Source of the DNA: Lingula anatina
Taxonomy: Eukaryota; Brachiopoda; Lingulata; Lingulida; Lingulidae
Direction of reading: 5' to 3'
Assembly (NCBI RefSeq): GCF_001039355.2
Contig: NW_019774402.1
Span: 956,947 to 1,020,946, forward strand
DNA: 64,000 nt
The notes below the pieces were generated by a model, which saw only the letters and a list, made by a program, of their open reading frames with translations, did no database searches and was not told where the DNA came from. Position 1 is the stretch's first letter. Each line of letters opens with the position of its first letter. Shown here in pieces: positions 46,034-59,411 of this stretch. A program made the position numbers and the translations under genes.

Positions 46034-48851
46034 TGCATGTAAAGCGTAATAAGGAAGTAATCCACACAATTTCCATTAACCAAATTTGCTGTTTCGATTG
46101 GTCGTTCTGAAATTATCAAATTACTTCCTGATGCGGAAGAGACTTTTTTTCTGTTAATGTCATATTGAGTTAGGAAATAAAGGAAGTAGATGTTCAACAT
46201 ACAGTATCATTTTTTTTTTACATTTCGTAATAGTTCCTGCATGTCTGAAAGATGTTTTTAGATGTAAATGTACGTTTTAATGGATACACTATTCCTGCCT
46301 TTGTTTTAAAATTATCAAAATGAATTTGAGCATGCTGGATTTTTAAGCAATTCTCTAATCATGTTTACCGTTGGATCAATTCACTTAATTGACTTTAACT
46401 ACAGACTACTGGTGTCTGGTTATGGAAAACATGGCTGGCGGAAACCTGAAAACATTGCTGCAGGACATTAAAGATGGCGTGGAGTTGTCTGTAAAACCTA
46501 AGAACGTGTCTCGTATTGTGGTGGACATTTTGGCAGCTATGAAACATTTAGAAGAGAAGAAGGTGAATTTCCTTGAATTAAATACGTTTTTATTTTGATA
46601 TCTAAAATTTAATATTAATTAGGGCCCAGCACAAGAATTTTGTTCTGTGGAAAGAAAACACAATCTTTCTTTTTTTTCACCTCCTATCTTAACAAAAATA
46701 ATGTAATGATTGTCATAAAAGTCGTTAATTATAAGTGTCATAAACGTACAATGACAACAAAAATGATTTTATGTGCTAATTGTTTTCAAACCCCTTCATT
46801 TACAGGTGGTGCATAGAGATTTAGCCGCACGGAATGTTTTATTGACTTCTGACCTGAGAGCAAAAATTGGAGACTTCGGACTGTCCCGAGACACCTACCT
46901 GTGTGGCAACTACAGAATGGCTGACAGCCACGGAAAGGTTAGTTTTGCATTTCTTCTGGTTTTCAGTTTCACGAGTAAATGCAAATCACTTGCGTAACAT
47001 ACCTGCACGATCCTTCATTTATACCTATAAAATTGATGTTCGATTAAAGACATTTGCACGAAGTCGTTCTCGAGTGAAAGAGAAAATGTTTGTATTACAC
47101 GTTGTTTGTATTTTTGTTTGTATTTTTGTGTTGGATTCCCTTTCCCTGCTTTGTGGGACCTTTTCTGTGTGTTTAAACTGAAACTTGTTTTTGCTTGTTA
47201 AGTTAAGAAGCAGGCAGTGAACTGAAACCTCAAGCTTCAGTTGCTGCAAGGAGTTATAACAGACTCCTTGGTTGCTGCTTCTCTCTATTATAAAGCCTAG
47301 CGCGTTTTGTTAAATGTATTTCGTATGAATTGCAGAGGTTGCCTTGGTATTGGATGGCCATTGAATCCATGGAGAAAGGAGAGTTTACATCAAAGACAGA
47401 CGTGTAAGGAGATTTAAGATCAGTGACTTCAACAAAGGAAAGTTTGGCGTAGTCAAACGACATTTTATGGCGACAACAATCCTCAGAGCTTAATTACGCA
47501 CATGTGCATTCTGCACATGCTCAATTGTGCCCTAGAGGGGTAATCTCCATTGAGGCACATGTTGCTACTTATACCATGGGGCATCACTGCCTGGCCTCAT
47601 TCTGCTACTGTAGATTACGTATATAACGTAATTATGAAACATGTAATTTCATTTACGCTCATAAGCCTGATATCACATAAGTGTGATAATAGGTCTAGAT
47701 ATATATTTCATGTATGTATAACACAAGTAGTTTAGAGGGCCTGTAAAATGTACTGAAACATTTTAGTGCTCAATAAATTATAATTATTATTTTTATTATT
47801 ATTATTATTATAAAATCATGTTTTACTCTTTCAGGTATAGCATGTTTATAGAGTGCATAGGCCTAATTCATGCTGTTTGTTTTTTCAGTTGGGCCTTTGG
47901 TGTCCTGCTGTGGGAGATTGGCGCGCTAGGATCTCTGCCATATCCAGGAGTTGATCCGGTGGACCTACTTGGTCTGTTAAATAAGGGATACCGGATGCAA
48001 AAACCAATTTCCTCTTCAAACGTAAGCTTTCATAGAATTAAAGTCATGTTCTGCGTATGTTGAACTGTTACATTAATACTAAATGTATTTTCACCAATTT
48101 TTCCCAAAATTTAAAACTTATATTAAATCAGATAAACTATAAATTTAACATTGTACACTATCTATAACACTGTCATTGTCATAAGGAAAAAACGATAATT
48201 TCTTCTGAGGTACGGGTTATCATAGTACAAGTGTTACGGCATTAAATTCAAAATTGCCAGATTTTATACTCTGATATGTATTTCATAAGTGATTGAAATA
48301 GGTTTTTCATTGTTCACTTACCTGCCCGTGCTATTTTTGTCTACAGGAATGGTTCGCAATCATGTTGGAATGCTGGGAAAAAAATCCGGACGGAAGACCA
48401 ACATTTAGCAGCCTTTATCATCATTTCAAAGAAATGCACACATCCAAAAGAGTAAGCTTGCTATATACAAACTTATATATATATATATATAATGGTTTTA
48501 AATATTCAAATGAACACCAGTCATTTTTATCGTCTTTAAAGTATTTTGTTTTGAGCTTGTTATATATTAAAAAATTCTAAAAAGAGAGCATTAACATACG
48601 ACGTGTCCTGGTTAAACTGTATGCAAGAATTCGGGAGAAATTTCGGTTGTCACCCACAATTAACATAGGTGCATAGAGCCACAGCAAAGTGTGCATTGGA
48701 TAAATAACCATCAACGGTATTAAAATTTATTCTTCTTTTTTAGGGATTTCCGCATCTCACTGCGAGTTCCCCGCAACAGGTTGAAGATTCGTACCTTACC
48801 CTTTTGCCAGCTTCACCAGGCTCCAACATAGGGGAATCACACGAAGTTTGA
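40005..48851 (+). CDS. RTK1: EGF/Ig receptor tyrosine kinase, complete, 744 aa
   Basis: Exons: 40005-40178, 42449-42527, 42808-43116, 43291-43422, 43688-43865, 44078-44190, 44463-44692, 45106-45298, 45673-45795, 46405-46562, 46806-46937, 47336-47403, 47889-48021, 48347-48451, 48744-48851. All are GT-AG and keep frame to TGA. Domains: signal peptide (core ~14-28), unnamed Cys-poor ectodomain ~35-187, eight-Cys EGF-like module ~188-231 (Tie/MEGF style), Ig-like ~232-328, membrane helix ~356-379, kinase ~430-705, short tail. Kinase landmarks: GEGEFSQV loop (442-448), VAVK Lys466, helix-C Glu483, HRDLAARN with Asp568, DFG Asp586, loop Tyr594 and Tyr599, [20 protein letters not shown]. It should be an active receptor; the ligand is unknown. 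An earlier in-frame ATG (39939) is less likely because paralogues start at the equivalent of 40005 or later. Family placement (Tie-like or lineage-specific) is open. Confidence 0.92.
45976..46028. repeat. (TA)n microsatellite in RTK1 intron 9
   Basis: Pure dinucleotide run of about 53 bp. Confidence 0.9.
47437..47590. repeat. Partial copy of a dispersed element in RTK1 intron 12
   Basis: Shares AAGTTTGGCGTAGTCAAACG, GCGACAACAATC, CAGAGCTTA and CATTCTGCACATGCTCAATT with the longer copy at 52795-53070, the last three blocks in reversed orientation. The second end of this copy is missing. Confidence 0.6.
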
Positions 48852-48868
48852 TGTAATGCGACTGCTAT

Positions 48869-48874
48869 AATAAA
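48869..48874 (+). promoter_or_regulatory. Candidate poly(A) signal of RTK1
   Basis: AATAAA 18 bases after the stop. The equivalent site in RTK2 is ATTAAA (60929-60934). The implied 3' UTR would be very short, so a later signal is possible. Confidence 0.35.
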
Positions 48875-49695
48875 ATAGCATCCTGAAAAATGCAAAATAA
48901 TGCAAAAGGACTGTAAATAATGAATTTTTCTTATGTAAAAAGTAAACGTTTTTATGGCAATGATTGAATCAATGATAAAAAGATGTAAAATGATGTATAA
49001 CAATACATACTTCAATGTTCAAATACCCATGAGAAAATGTATCCAACAGTTATCAATATTTTGGATGATATGTACATAAATAGGTAGGCACAATACAAAA
49101 AATACCCGGTGACGTCACTTGTATGCATGTGGTTTTCTTATAAGATAAAACTGAATTATCAGTAACCTTGTTTAGTTTGTAAAGTGCCATATTCGTTTTG
49201 CTTATATTACGTTCCACTAACACTGCCACTGTGGTCCCTTTATTTGCTTGTGGACGGAGGGGGTAGAGATGGGGCGGAAAGAAAGGTTATAAAGATAACA
49301 TACATTTGTTCACTATTGTTGAGATTTGTTTATTGAGAAATAATTAGGATCAATGAAGTAAGTCAATCTGAAGTCATTTTGCATTGAGCACATATGAGAG
49401 TGTGACCTGTTGAACGCACTTAACACAATCCCCGTCGTAGGGCCTACACTTTGTCATCAGACTGTTTACAATATGCATTCAATCCGGTTTCATATTGCTA
49501 ACCATTTAGTATAATTATTGACATAGTATGATTATAATTTAACATAATTATTATTTAATAAATTATGTTGAAGATCCAGTTAGGTGGCGATACAAGACAT
49601 TTTGGACAAAAATGGGCTGTTTCTATTAGAGAAAAGTACATCTTTAGAGAAAACTACATTCTCAGCGTAGTGACTTTAGCTAACGGCACACTCGG
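48875..49695. other. RTK1 3' flank, partly duplicated after RTK2
   Basis: No gene. The blocks GGTGACGTCACTTGTATGCATGTG and TAAGATAAAACTGAATTATCA recur at 61183-61240 after RTK2, showing that the duplication unit extended at least ~350 bp past the coding end. Confidence 0.6.
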
Positions 49696-50045
49696 TCGTC
49701 ACCTTGATTGGTTGTTTAACTAGTGTTTTAGAATCGCCATAGAATTAATTAACCGTGGATAAACCTAAAATCTACATAAAATTACTTTAGACTTCCATAC
49801 TAATCTACCATGAAAACCTTCTTTTGTTGTCTCTTTGGTGGTTTATAGGGATTTAACGACATTCGATTCAAATGCTTAACCAAAATTGATGTTACTATTT
49901 TATAGGGATTTAACGACGTTCGATTCAAATGCTTAACCAAAATTGATGTTACTATTTTATTATTTCTATTTATCATTATTATTTTTGCGTTATGGTAGAC
50001 TGGCGATTTCACGACACTCGTTTAGTAGCCAATCAAGGTGGCAGT
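49696..50045. repeat. ~350-bp inverted-repeat element containing a 57-bp tandem duplication
   Basis: Arms 49696-49740 and 50000-50045 are inverted repeats sharing the core CACCTTGATTGG and the end AATCGCCA, roughly 80 % identical by eye. Inside, 49846-49902 and 49903-49959 are 57-bp tandem copies differing at one base (ACGACATTCG versus ACGACGTTCG). Non-coding, foldback/MITE-like. Confidence 0.75.
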
Positions 50046-50103
50046 CTAGCCTCTATGTATATTGTGCCAGTTTTGCTTACTACAGGGCGAAAACGAAATT
50101 ATT

Positions 50104-50650
50104 GTTGAACACATCCGAGATCGTTGCACTAGGTGTGAATTACCTTTTCATTGGGATGACTTACGTAGTGCCCATGAATATCGTTCATGCGACACCGATG
50201 AAAATTGTTTTCTAACAACTAACAATTTTTATTTCCTCTCAACTTAACCCGCTTAGATGTGTCTAACGTCAACGTTCACGTTGCACAACGTCTCCCGCGC
50301 GTGCCGTCACTTCACACCGTCAGCGACACATTTGATTTCAACCAATAACATCCAGACTTAAATCATCGGTAGGTAACAGACGATAGATAACTCAGTCTTG
50401 CATTTACTGTGATAGACTTTAAACAAAATACGGTTCTCGACCTTGTAACCTAAGATCTAATATATCCGTTTATTACATCTTAGTTGTAACGAATGACTAA
50501 AGAGGAGTATTTTTAAAAGAAATAAAACGGGCCATGGGTTGTGTAATTGATTAAATCCGAATGCGTCTAAGTTACACAGAAGTGAAAGCAAACAGAATGT
50601 TCACAGACCTGTCACGGAAGCCTGCCGATACGTTGAGTCCAACAAACACA
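50104..50650 (+). repeat. Orphan copy of the RTK upstream block
   Basis: Shares with the 5' flanks of RTK3 (61684-62410) and RTK2 (50990-51330) the ordered blocks ACATCCGAGA, GCACTAGGTGTG, TTGTTTTCTAACA, TTTATTTCCTCTCAACTT, CCGCGCGTGCCGTC and ACACCGTCAGCGACAC, ending at an ACAGAAGTGAAA / GACCTG block. No exon 1 follows and no TATTTAAAG is present. Confidence 0.75.
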
Positions 50651-50989
50651 ATCTCCGTCCAGTATCATTATTTCACTGGGTTTTTAATTCCTATTGCAAA
50701 CCATTCAAATCAGCCTTTCTGCAAACCCACATAATTACTTTGTATGTAACGATTTACCATAAAAATTTTGTCTCGCTATTTTAGTACTCTCATCAATCAT
50801 TGCAGATCAACATCTTCATTAAATTTCGTAAATGATATTACTTATATATAGTAAGCATTAATAAAAGGGCCCTTAACAGGCCAAATATCAATCAGTCTAG
50901 AGAAGTTATTTCGTCAATACATTCTTATACTATAGAATGCATCTTAAGAGAAGACAATAAGGTAGTAATATTTGCTAAGGGCTTTATGC

Positions 50990-51411
50990 CTATCGTGTGC
51001 TTATGCTCATGAGATACCGAGAACTGTTTTCTAACAGCCAACATCATTTATTTCCTCTCAACTTTACGCTCTTCAGCTGCCAACGTTCACTTTGCACAAC
51101 ATCGTCCGCGCGTGCCGTCTACTCACACCGTCATTGACACAGCTGATATCAACAGATAAAATACCAGACTTCGATACATTGCAAAAGAGCCCTGGATTTT
51201 ATAAGTGGTTTTATCTTCTTATTTTAATCTTCCTATCTTAATTTATTATCTATCGAATGCTTCTTTATACGGAAGTGACAGTAAGCAGAATGATAAAGCA
51301 TGGCTTATCAAGGACCTGCCACGAGCACCTGTCTACATGTATTTAAAGGGACGTTTTACATGATACTTTTTAGAGTTGTCTTCCGTCTTGTACTGACTTA
51401 TCAACAATCTT
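50990..51411 (+). promoter_or_regulatory. RTK2 promoter region with TATTTAAAG box
   Basis: Conserved with RTK3 upstream sequence, including TTTTCTAACAGCCAACA, the CpG-rich GTCCGCGCGTGCCGTC, and GTGACAG. A TATA-like TATTTAAAGGGACGTTT sits at 51340, 72 bp before the ATG. The same box lies 77 bp before the ATG of RTK3. Confidence 0.6.
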
Positions 51412-52462
51412 ATGAACATGGAAAGTTGTCGGGGTGCCAAAGGCCTGTTGTTGCTGACGATTGTTACAGGTTTAGTCCTCACGACTTTTGCTGTAAGAGG
51501 AGAAGAATTTTCTTCTTTTTTTGACTCACCATCGGCAGTGTGTGCCGTCAGACCCGGTGGTAATTTTAGTGCGACTGAGAACCAGGTGGGTAGAATGATA
51601 TATTGTACACTTTGCTGTCAGGGGCATGGATCTACGGACTTTTTTGACAGTCTTTAAAATCCCGACCCAGTGATATACATCTATTTATCGTGATCATCAT
51701 TATTATTATAATAATACCTGTTATTATAATTATCAATATTATATAATTTAATAATATACATAGAAGAAATTAAAAAGGATGAATCCCACAAAACAGGATT
51801 GTAACCCTTGATGAAGGCTTGTCGCGCCGCCCACAGGAGATAATTGCAGTGCGGTAGTCAAACACGCTGTTAGACACGTGACATTTAACGAGCACACCCT
51901 AATGGTAATTGTGTGTAAATTTGGTGATATTTGGCGGTGTCTTTTTAGTTTAACAGACATTTCTATCCCTCTGTGAAACCACAGTGAAACACCGGATTTG
52001 AGGGGGTGCATACTTTCAATTTGAATTAATGTTATAAAATATAGATAGGGGAGACCGGGGCTAATTGGACCCCGGGGTAAGTTGCCCCCCCCCATCAATT
52101 TATGACAAAGTAAGTATGGGGTAAAAGAATTGATCACATCATTTTGTAAAGTGACCGTGCTAAGAAAGCGTCGGCAGTGAGTCCAAATGAAATAATTTAG
52201 CATCTTAAAGTAACTATATGAACGATTAATCATGTAAGGTATGGTATCTGGAATAAAAAGCATTGTTGAGAACAATTTGCACCAGTGACGTGATCATTTG
52301 TAAATAAAAGCACATGGAATTGGGGGTGGGAGAACGTTTTTTACCAATGTTGTACAGTATGCTTACTGTTATGACTTTTAGATTGATTTATTCAAGTTAC
52401 AGAGTGGTTACGGCTGTTGAAAGTCGCAAAATTCGAACTACACGTAAACGGTTTTAATATAT

Positions 52463-52516
<54 letters not shown>

Positions 52517-55500
52517 GTTACGGGAGTCATTATGATAATAAAGAGAACTATTTTTATTCCGTAACATGTAGACAAACAAAGTTCTGGGGTTGTTACATGT
52601 ACAAGTCTGTTATTCTCAAGCATAGACGTATAAAAATGAATGGAGGATTCAATGCGGACTTTGAAACAACAGTTTTGTTTGAACTTCTTTTAAGTGGCAT
52701 TAAATGATTAATGAATTGACTTTAAATGAAAAGAACATGAAATTGACAACATGTCACATATAACCTTTTGTGCATGTGTCAGTCATCAACATAAGAGAAG
52801 TTTGTCGTAGTCAAACGGCATTTTATGGTGACAACAATCTCTGCACACCTGAGGGGTCGCCTCAATGATAACGTCTTGCTTTATCGTATCGTGCGCGAGT
52901 CAATTGAGCTCACAATGGGATCAGCAGTGATGCCCCCTGATAAAAGTAGAAATTGCCCCAATTGAGACTACCCCTCTCTTGGAGAATTGAGCATGTGCAG
53001 AATGCGCATGTGCTTAAATAAGCTCTGAAGATTGTTGTCGCTGTGTCCCACAAACTTTCATAGTCCCATTCGCAACAAGAAAAAAGGCAACAAAGAATAT
53101 CAATTGTTCGAAATTTGGCCAAACAAGGCCGCTTTTATTATTTAAACCCACTATTCTAATCATTTTAACGATGTAATAAATTGTTGCCTATATTATATGT
53201 TATGGTCTTAGGGATAATAAACATATTTCAAATTATAATGCAAAAGTTCTTATCTACAACAATTTTTCACAAATTTCGTTTGTGGGCTTGCAAAGAGGCC
53301 ATAACCTTGTCTTAACAGCCCAAGCCCACTGGGCAAAGAAGACCCTACATAAGATATATGAGCGACTACTCATCTTCCAGGAAACATTGAACTTTACTTG
53401 GACCGATCTTCCCGGCTACAGTATCACGGTCAAAGAATGGGTCGCCATCAAACAAAATTGTAAGGACTTACCTCTTGGTCATTTGCATAGCGTCTTTTAA
53501 ATAAGTACCACCATGAAGTTTGTCTCAATTAACACAATTTCTATATACACTTACCAGACGTTATGAATATCTGCAAACTATTTAAAAGTAGGGGGTAACG
53601 GAGCTAAAGACTCCAGCCCCATCACAGCTGCGTAGAGATAGGCCTACCAGTATTGTTTTTTCAATTTAGATTTAATTAAATTTTTTTAAATAAACTTTCT
53701 TGCGATACAATGAGAGGTAAACGGTGTATTATTTCATTATTTATATATTTCAGGCTCTATGACCGTATACGTACAAGTTGATCAATTTATCCCAGTTGAC
53801 CCAGGTTTGTTTGAAACAGTCTGTAATTACACTTCCCCAAGTCATCCAGGTCATCTTGCGCTTCCATTTAAACTATTAAAGGGAAGCTCAGTTAGCCCAC
53901 CTCAGAATGCGTCGAACTATCCGTTCCCTGTGAGTTTGTGGGGGTCAAGAAACGCGATCTTTGAAATAACAGTTCCCGTTTTTGGAGTCAACACATTCGT
54001 GGACTGCCCCGTCAAATTAGGATTTACAGCTTTGAGGGGAGCATTTAAGACTCATGTTCTAGGTGAGTTAATATTCGAAATTTAAAAACTCATGTCAGAT
54101 GAATGCTCCAGTGGGTGGAATATGCACATTTGATGCGTATACTTATCTTATTTTTTGATAAAGTGTGACATTTTATTAATAAGAATTTTTTCCCCTTGAA
54201 AAACCGTTTTTATTTTTATATTCTCTATAACTTCCTGTCAAACACCATGTGGATATAAGCATACGGTATATTCTAAATAAGATTTACTTTGTTAATTTAG
54301 TTGTTGCTATAACACGATTGCCTGATATGAATTGCTCACAATGAATAAAGAAAACTTAATAGGTAAAAATACACTTAATATGATAAACTTTCAATATAAA
54401 TAGGGTGTCCTGAGAACAAATACGGAAGATACTGCAACAAGAATTGTCCTCGGTGCAGTATCGGTGGTTATTGTCATACATTCTACGGAGGTTGTGTGTG
54501 TCTCAAGGGATGGAGTGGCGCAACATGTGACAGAGGTCTATTCATTTTCCATTGTAGCCTATTGTTTATTTCCATTTTTTAAAAATTTTTAGTGGATGGA
54601 TCTTGTAAAGAAAAATATTTATGTTCTTTATTGCATTGCATTCTAAATTATTATATTCTATCACTTTTTCTACTTTACATGACAGTGCAACTTTATTTGC
54701 TTTTTGATAAATGCTGACAATACTTTTTAATAAGATCCAACAACTTTCCTTGAGAAATGAAATTGGCTAATTTTACTTTCACAGCAAGTATTTATTTTTT
54801 GAATTCAGTGACGCCAATGTTAGAGGTCACATCGTCGGCAAACGGTGCTGTTAAACAGAAGGAACGCATCCAATTTAATTGTAACATTTTCCCATCTTCT
54901 CTTGAGACTAATACAACCATTAGGTGGTTGATGAATAGTCAAAACATGTCTGATGATGCATTCGTTATCCACAAAACGGGTAACAGGTACGGCTTGCTTT
55001 AATATTGTAACATTTTTAGTTTGTACATTTTTCAATATTGATGAGCTTTAGTGCTCATTATCAAATTGTCAAACTACTTCGTAGACATTTGAAAAATATA
55101 TAGTTTGAATACGCTTTAGTTAGGATATCATTTGGATTTTATTTCCAGGTCTATAATTTTCCCAAAGGGAATACACACAACAGGAGATCAGAATGTCACA
55201 TGCATTGCTTCAACCACTTCTGGACAGATACTGTCTACAACATACGTCGTTTACGTGGAAGGTGAGTATTTTATATTTTTATGCCCCTATATATATGCCC
55301 GGTCAGTATTACCTTAGAAATGATGTAGGTTCCATGAAATTCAACAGGCTATATTATAGTGTGTAATCAGTAGTTTAATAACCATGCAGACATAGGGTAT
55401 TTGCTTAACCGACAGGTCATGATCGCCAAAAATGCCATAGAAACTGCAAACTTTTTCGTATTTGTGATATTTAATTAGATTTGGTTGTGCTTTTATTGCT

Positions 55501-56744
55501 TTATTTCGTACAATAGGACACGAGACAACAACTGAAGCAAACACAGTGTTGCCAACGAGTGATGATGTCGCGACAAATGATGGTGTTGTGCCGGCAGAGC
55601 CAGAAGGTGGCACTAGTACTGGCCAGGAAGAGCCAAATTATGGAGTTCGTCAGCAGAACAACGACGTACCGGTACTGATCACATTTGCGATGATTGCATT
55701 GGCCGTACTTATTGTCGCTGCCATCATCACTACTATTGTCGTAACTCACAAGATGCGTGGTTCGACAAAAAGAATATTCACGCCATCAGATATGTATGCT
55801 GAATACCACACATACCTACAGGTATTGAATCTAAGATAATTTTGAATGTTCTACTTGGGACAATGATAGATGCAATAGCGTCTTTTGCGCCTCATTTTAG
55901 TACATCAAAGGGTTTATTCTAACTGAAGAGTTGACTGACATATAAAAAGTACGTTTCAAGCATCTTTATAATACACTTGAGAATTAGACCCTTTCCATTG
56001 GAGTTCAAACAATTTTTTTAATGTGCAAAATAAAAATGATAATAAAAACAACAATAATTATAATATTGTGAAAGAATTAATGAGTGGGGAGGGGAGAGAA
56101 AAAGAAAAAAAACACGGGAAAGAACAAAAAGGAAACGGGGATATACTACTAATTTTTATCGATCTTTTTTAATTTTCTCAAATTTACAGAACCTTATTTT
56201 CTCTGGTGATGAAGATGCGTCTATCTTAGATAATCAAGAGTACCTTCTGCAGAAATGGCAAGTGCCAAACAACGAACTATTTGTGGGTGAAATACTAGGC
56301 GAAGGGGAATTCTCCCAAGTATTCAATGGCCACATACAATGGAAACAGACACAGATGCTGTATGTGGCTGTAAAAATGCTGAAAGGTACGTTTTTAAGAC
56401 AGATACATGACTGCCTTTTTTGATAATCTTCCTCCTCTGTAATAACACGACAGGAAGGACAATCGTACAATCGCGATTTCATGCAAAGGTTCAAACATGC
56501 AGAAATGGTGTTCAATACTCAGTGTTTGTTAACACCTAGGGAAGAAGAACGTGTTAAAATATTCTCAGTTTTTTAAATATGAATGATTATCAGGATAGAA
56601 CAAACTGCGGTTATAACAAGTTATCAATACCGTGCTTATTGCACCATTCTGACATTTTTTCCCAAACGAGCACCGAGTTTCCATTCTCAAAAAGCAATTT
56701 CATCCAGTCAGTTGCCTCTCTCTTTCTCTCTCCCTCTCTCTAAC

Positions 56745-56781
<37 letters not shown>

Positions 56782-59379
56782 TGTTCATGGGGTAGTTAAA
56801 ATTGCTCCCGTTGAGAAGTTGTAATTTAAGGTTATTGTAACCCTTTATTATCATCCAAGTACCGAAAAAGAGTTTTTTCCTGCATCTAATTATTCAATAA
56901 TGCATCTTTTTTGTGCTAATTTAAATGATTGAAAAAGCCCTCGAAAATATAAAATATTGGTGTTTATATTTTTTCGCTGTGCAATATATAAGCATAGGCA
57001 ACTCAAAGCTTTAATCGTCAATTTAACACCTTTCTATTTTGAGGTGAGACAGTAATCGGTATAGGCCGTAGCTTCATCCCTCAACAAGCTTTTATCACGA
57101 AAAGTGGCAGAGTTGTCCAGGAGAGTATAGATTACAATCCCGTGTCGTCATTTTGGTTTAAACGTATTTGTTATGGAGTTATGAGCCCCTAATTACAGAT
57201 TTTCATAAAACAAAGGCATATTTTGGTTTATCATCGCTAAAATCTGAACTAAGACTTTTAAGAAAAATTGCTGGCAGGGATTTGGAGTACTAAATAGTGT
57301 CATTAAATCGGCGTTGAAACGATGATCGTTGGTGCTCAGTTAAAAGAGAAATTTGAGAAACCGATTTTTCAGTTTTTACCCAAAAATCGAGATTATTACG
57401 TCACCCGTAAGATGGCGTATATGTCACTGAACACTGAAGATTTATCTATTACCCAAAAGAGTGAATATCCCTAAGTTAGTCAATTAACTGATAAGTCATA
57501 CTTTTAGATAGTAAATGGCATGTGATTGATAAGAATTAATTGTGTATAATAGAAGTAGGATTACTTAAGATACGGTGCACTGTTTTCATCTGTTAACCTA
57601 ACTGTAATACTCCTCAACAGGGAAGCTGTAGTTCAGATAACAGGCTCATATCTAGAAAATGGAAATATTTCAGCCTTACAAAGTCCAACAATTCTTTCGT
57701 CAATCTTTTGATAAGCGTTGCTTCGTATCATATCAAACTTTATTTCTCCCCTGGACAGTATTTGCCTATTTGTAATGGAAAGAGGAAAGTTTTTAGTATG
57801 AAACATAAGAAAACTACCAAAGATGTGCCTAGTAAAAACGTGTTTCACACACAGGTAACGCTTTCAAAGTTACATAATGAACATTTAAATTTAAAAATAA
57901 ATTCAATACCTTCATTCTTTTAAGAATAACCAAGGTTTAACAAACATGAACAGATGAAACTGTTCCTTAAACCTATGTCATAATGTCTATTCTTGTCCAT
58001 AAACGTTTTCCGTACACTTGTCTGTGGGCTCCTCTTGAATGCAAACGAATATTTTCCCCTATAGATCCTAAGAACCTGCAGTCACAGAAGGATTTGCTGG
58101 CGGAGTTCCAAACCCTCTCCGAACTCTGTCCCCACCCAAATGTGGTGCAGCTCATAGGCGTGTGCAACAGGAGGTTTGGAAACGATGGTAAGCTACTTCA
58201 GTTTATTAAGAAAAAAAAAACAAAGTGATCATATTTTTCATATATATACATATATATATTCTAACATATGAGGCACAAGGCAGTACATAATACGCATGTG
58301 GTCTCATTTATGCTAGTTTCTGTTTTCTTGTCTTTGTTTTAAAATCATCAAAACAATGTCGAGCATGCTGGGTTATAAAGCTTACCCTGCTTACCGTTGC
58401 ATCAATTCACTCAATTGACTTTAACTATAGACTACCGGTGTCTGGTTATGGAAAACATGGCTGGCGGTAACCTGAAAACATTGCTGCAGGACATTAAAGA
58501 TGGCAGGGAGTTGTCTGTAAAACCTAAGAACGTGTCTCGTATTGTGGTGGACATTTTGGCAGCTATGAAACATTTAGAGGAGAAAAAGGTAAATTTCATT
58601 GAATTAAATGCATTCTTATTTTAATATTTAAAATGGATGTTAATTAGGGTCCAGGACAAGAATTTGGTTCCTTGAAAAGAAAACACGATCTGTATTTTTT
58701 ACCTATCTTAAAACAAACAAATATGACTAAGAGAGAGAGAGTTTTAAGTGTCAAAAACTTACAATGTCTGAAAAAATGAGTTTACATTAAACTATATATA
58801 TATTTTTAAAACCTTCATTTACAGGTGGTGCATAGAGATTTAGCCGCGCGAAATGTTTTATTGACCTCTGACCTGAGAGCAAAAATTGGAGACTTCGGAC
58901 TGTCCCGAGACACCTACCTCTGTGGCAACTACAGAATGGCTGACAGCCACGGAAAGGTTACTTTTACTTTTCTTCTGCATTGATTTACAGTTTCACGAGT
59001 AAATGGAAAGCGCTTGCGTAATATAACTGCACGATCTTTTATTTATAGATATAAAGTTGTTGTTCATTTAAAAATAATTTCACTCTCGAGCAAAAGAGAA
59101 GAATGTTTTTATCACACATATTTTTTCATAGCTGTTTATCTTTTGTTTTATGTGCATTTTAGAATGTAATTTATCTGTAATGTAAAGTAATTTTAGAATG
59201 TATGGGAAAAGGTACATTCTGCTTTTTCTCCAACTTACAACTAGCGGCAGTCCGTATTACAGGTTAAGGATGAATCTGTGCCACATCGAATCATATAATC
59301 AAACGTTGTGCCGTTTTATATTCTAAACAAGCATTTTGAATTTTTTTAGTTGGATTTTCCTTCCCTGTTTTCCGGGACC

Positions 59380-59411
<32 letters not shown>

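Noticed and set aside
52060-52097. GGGGCTAATTGGACCCCGGGGTAAGTTG motif as a possible MITE end
   Set aside because: Suggestive palindromic core, but no matching second end could be found.
51748-52275. 175-codon minus-strand frame in RTK2 intron 1
   Set aside because: No recognisable motif, not preserved in RTK1 or RTK3 intron 1; AT-rich chance frame.
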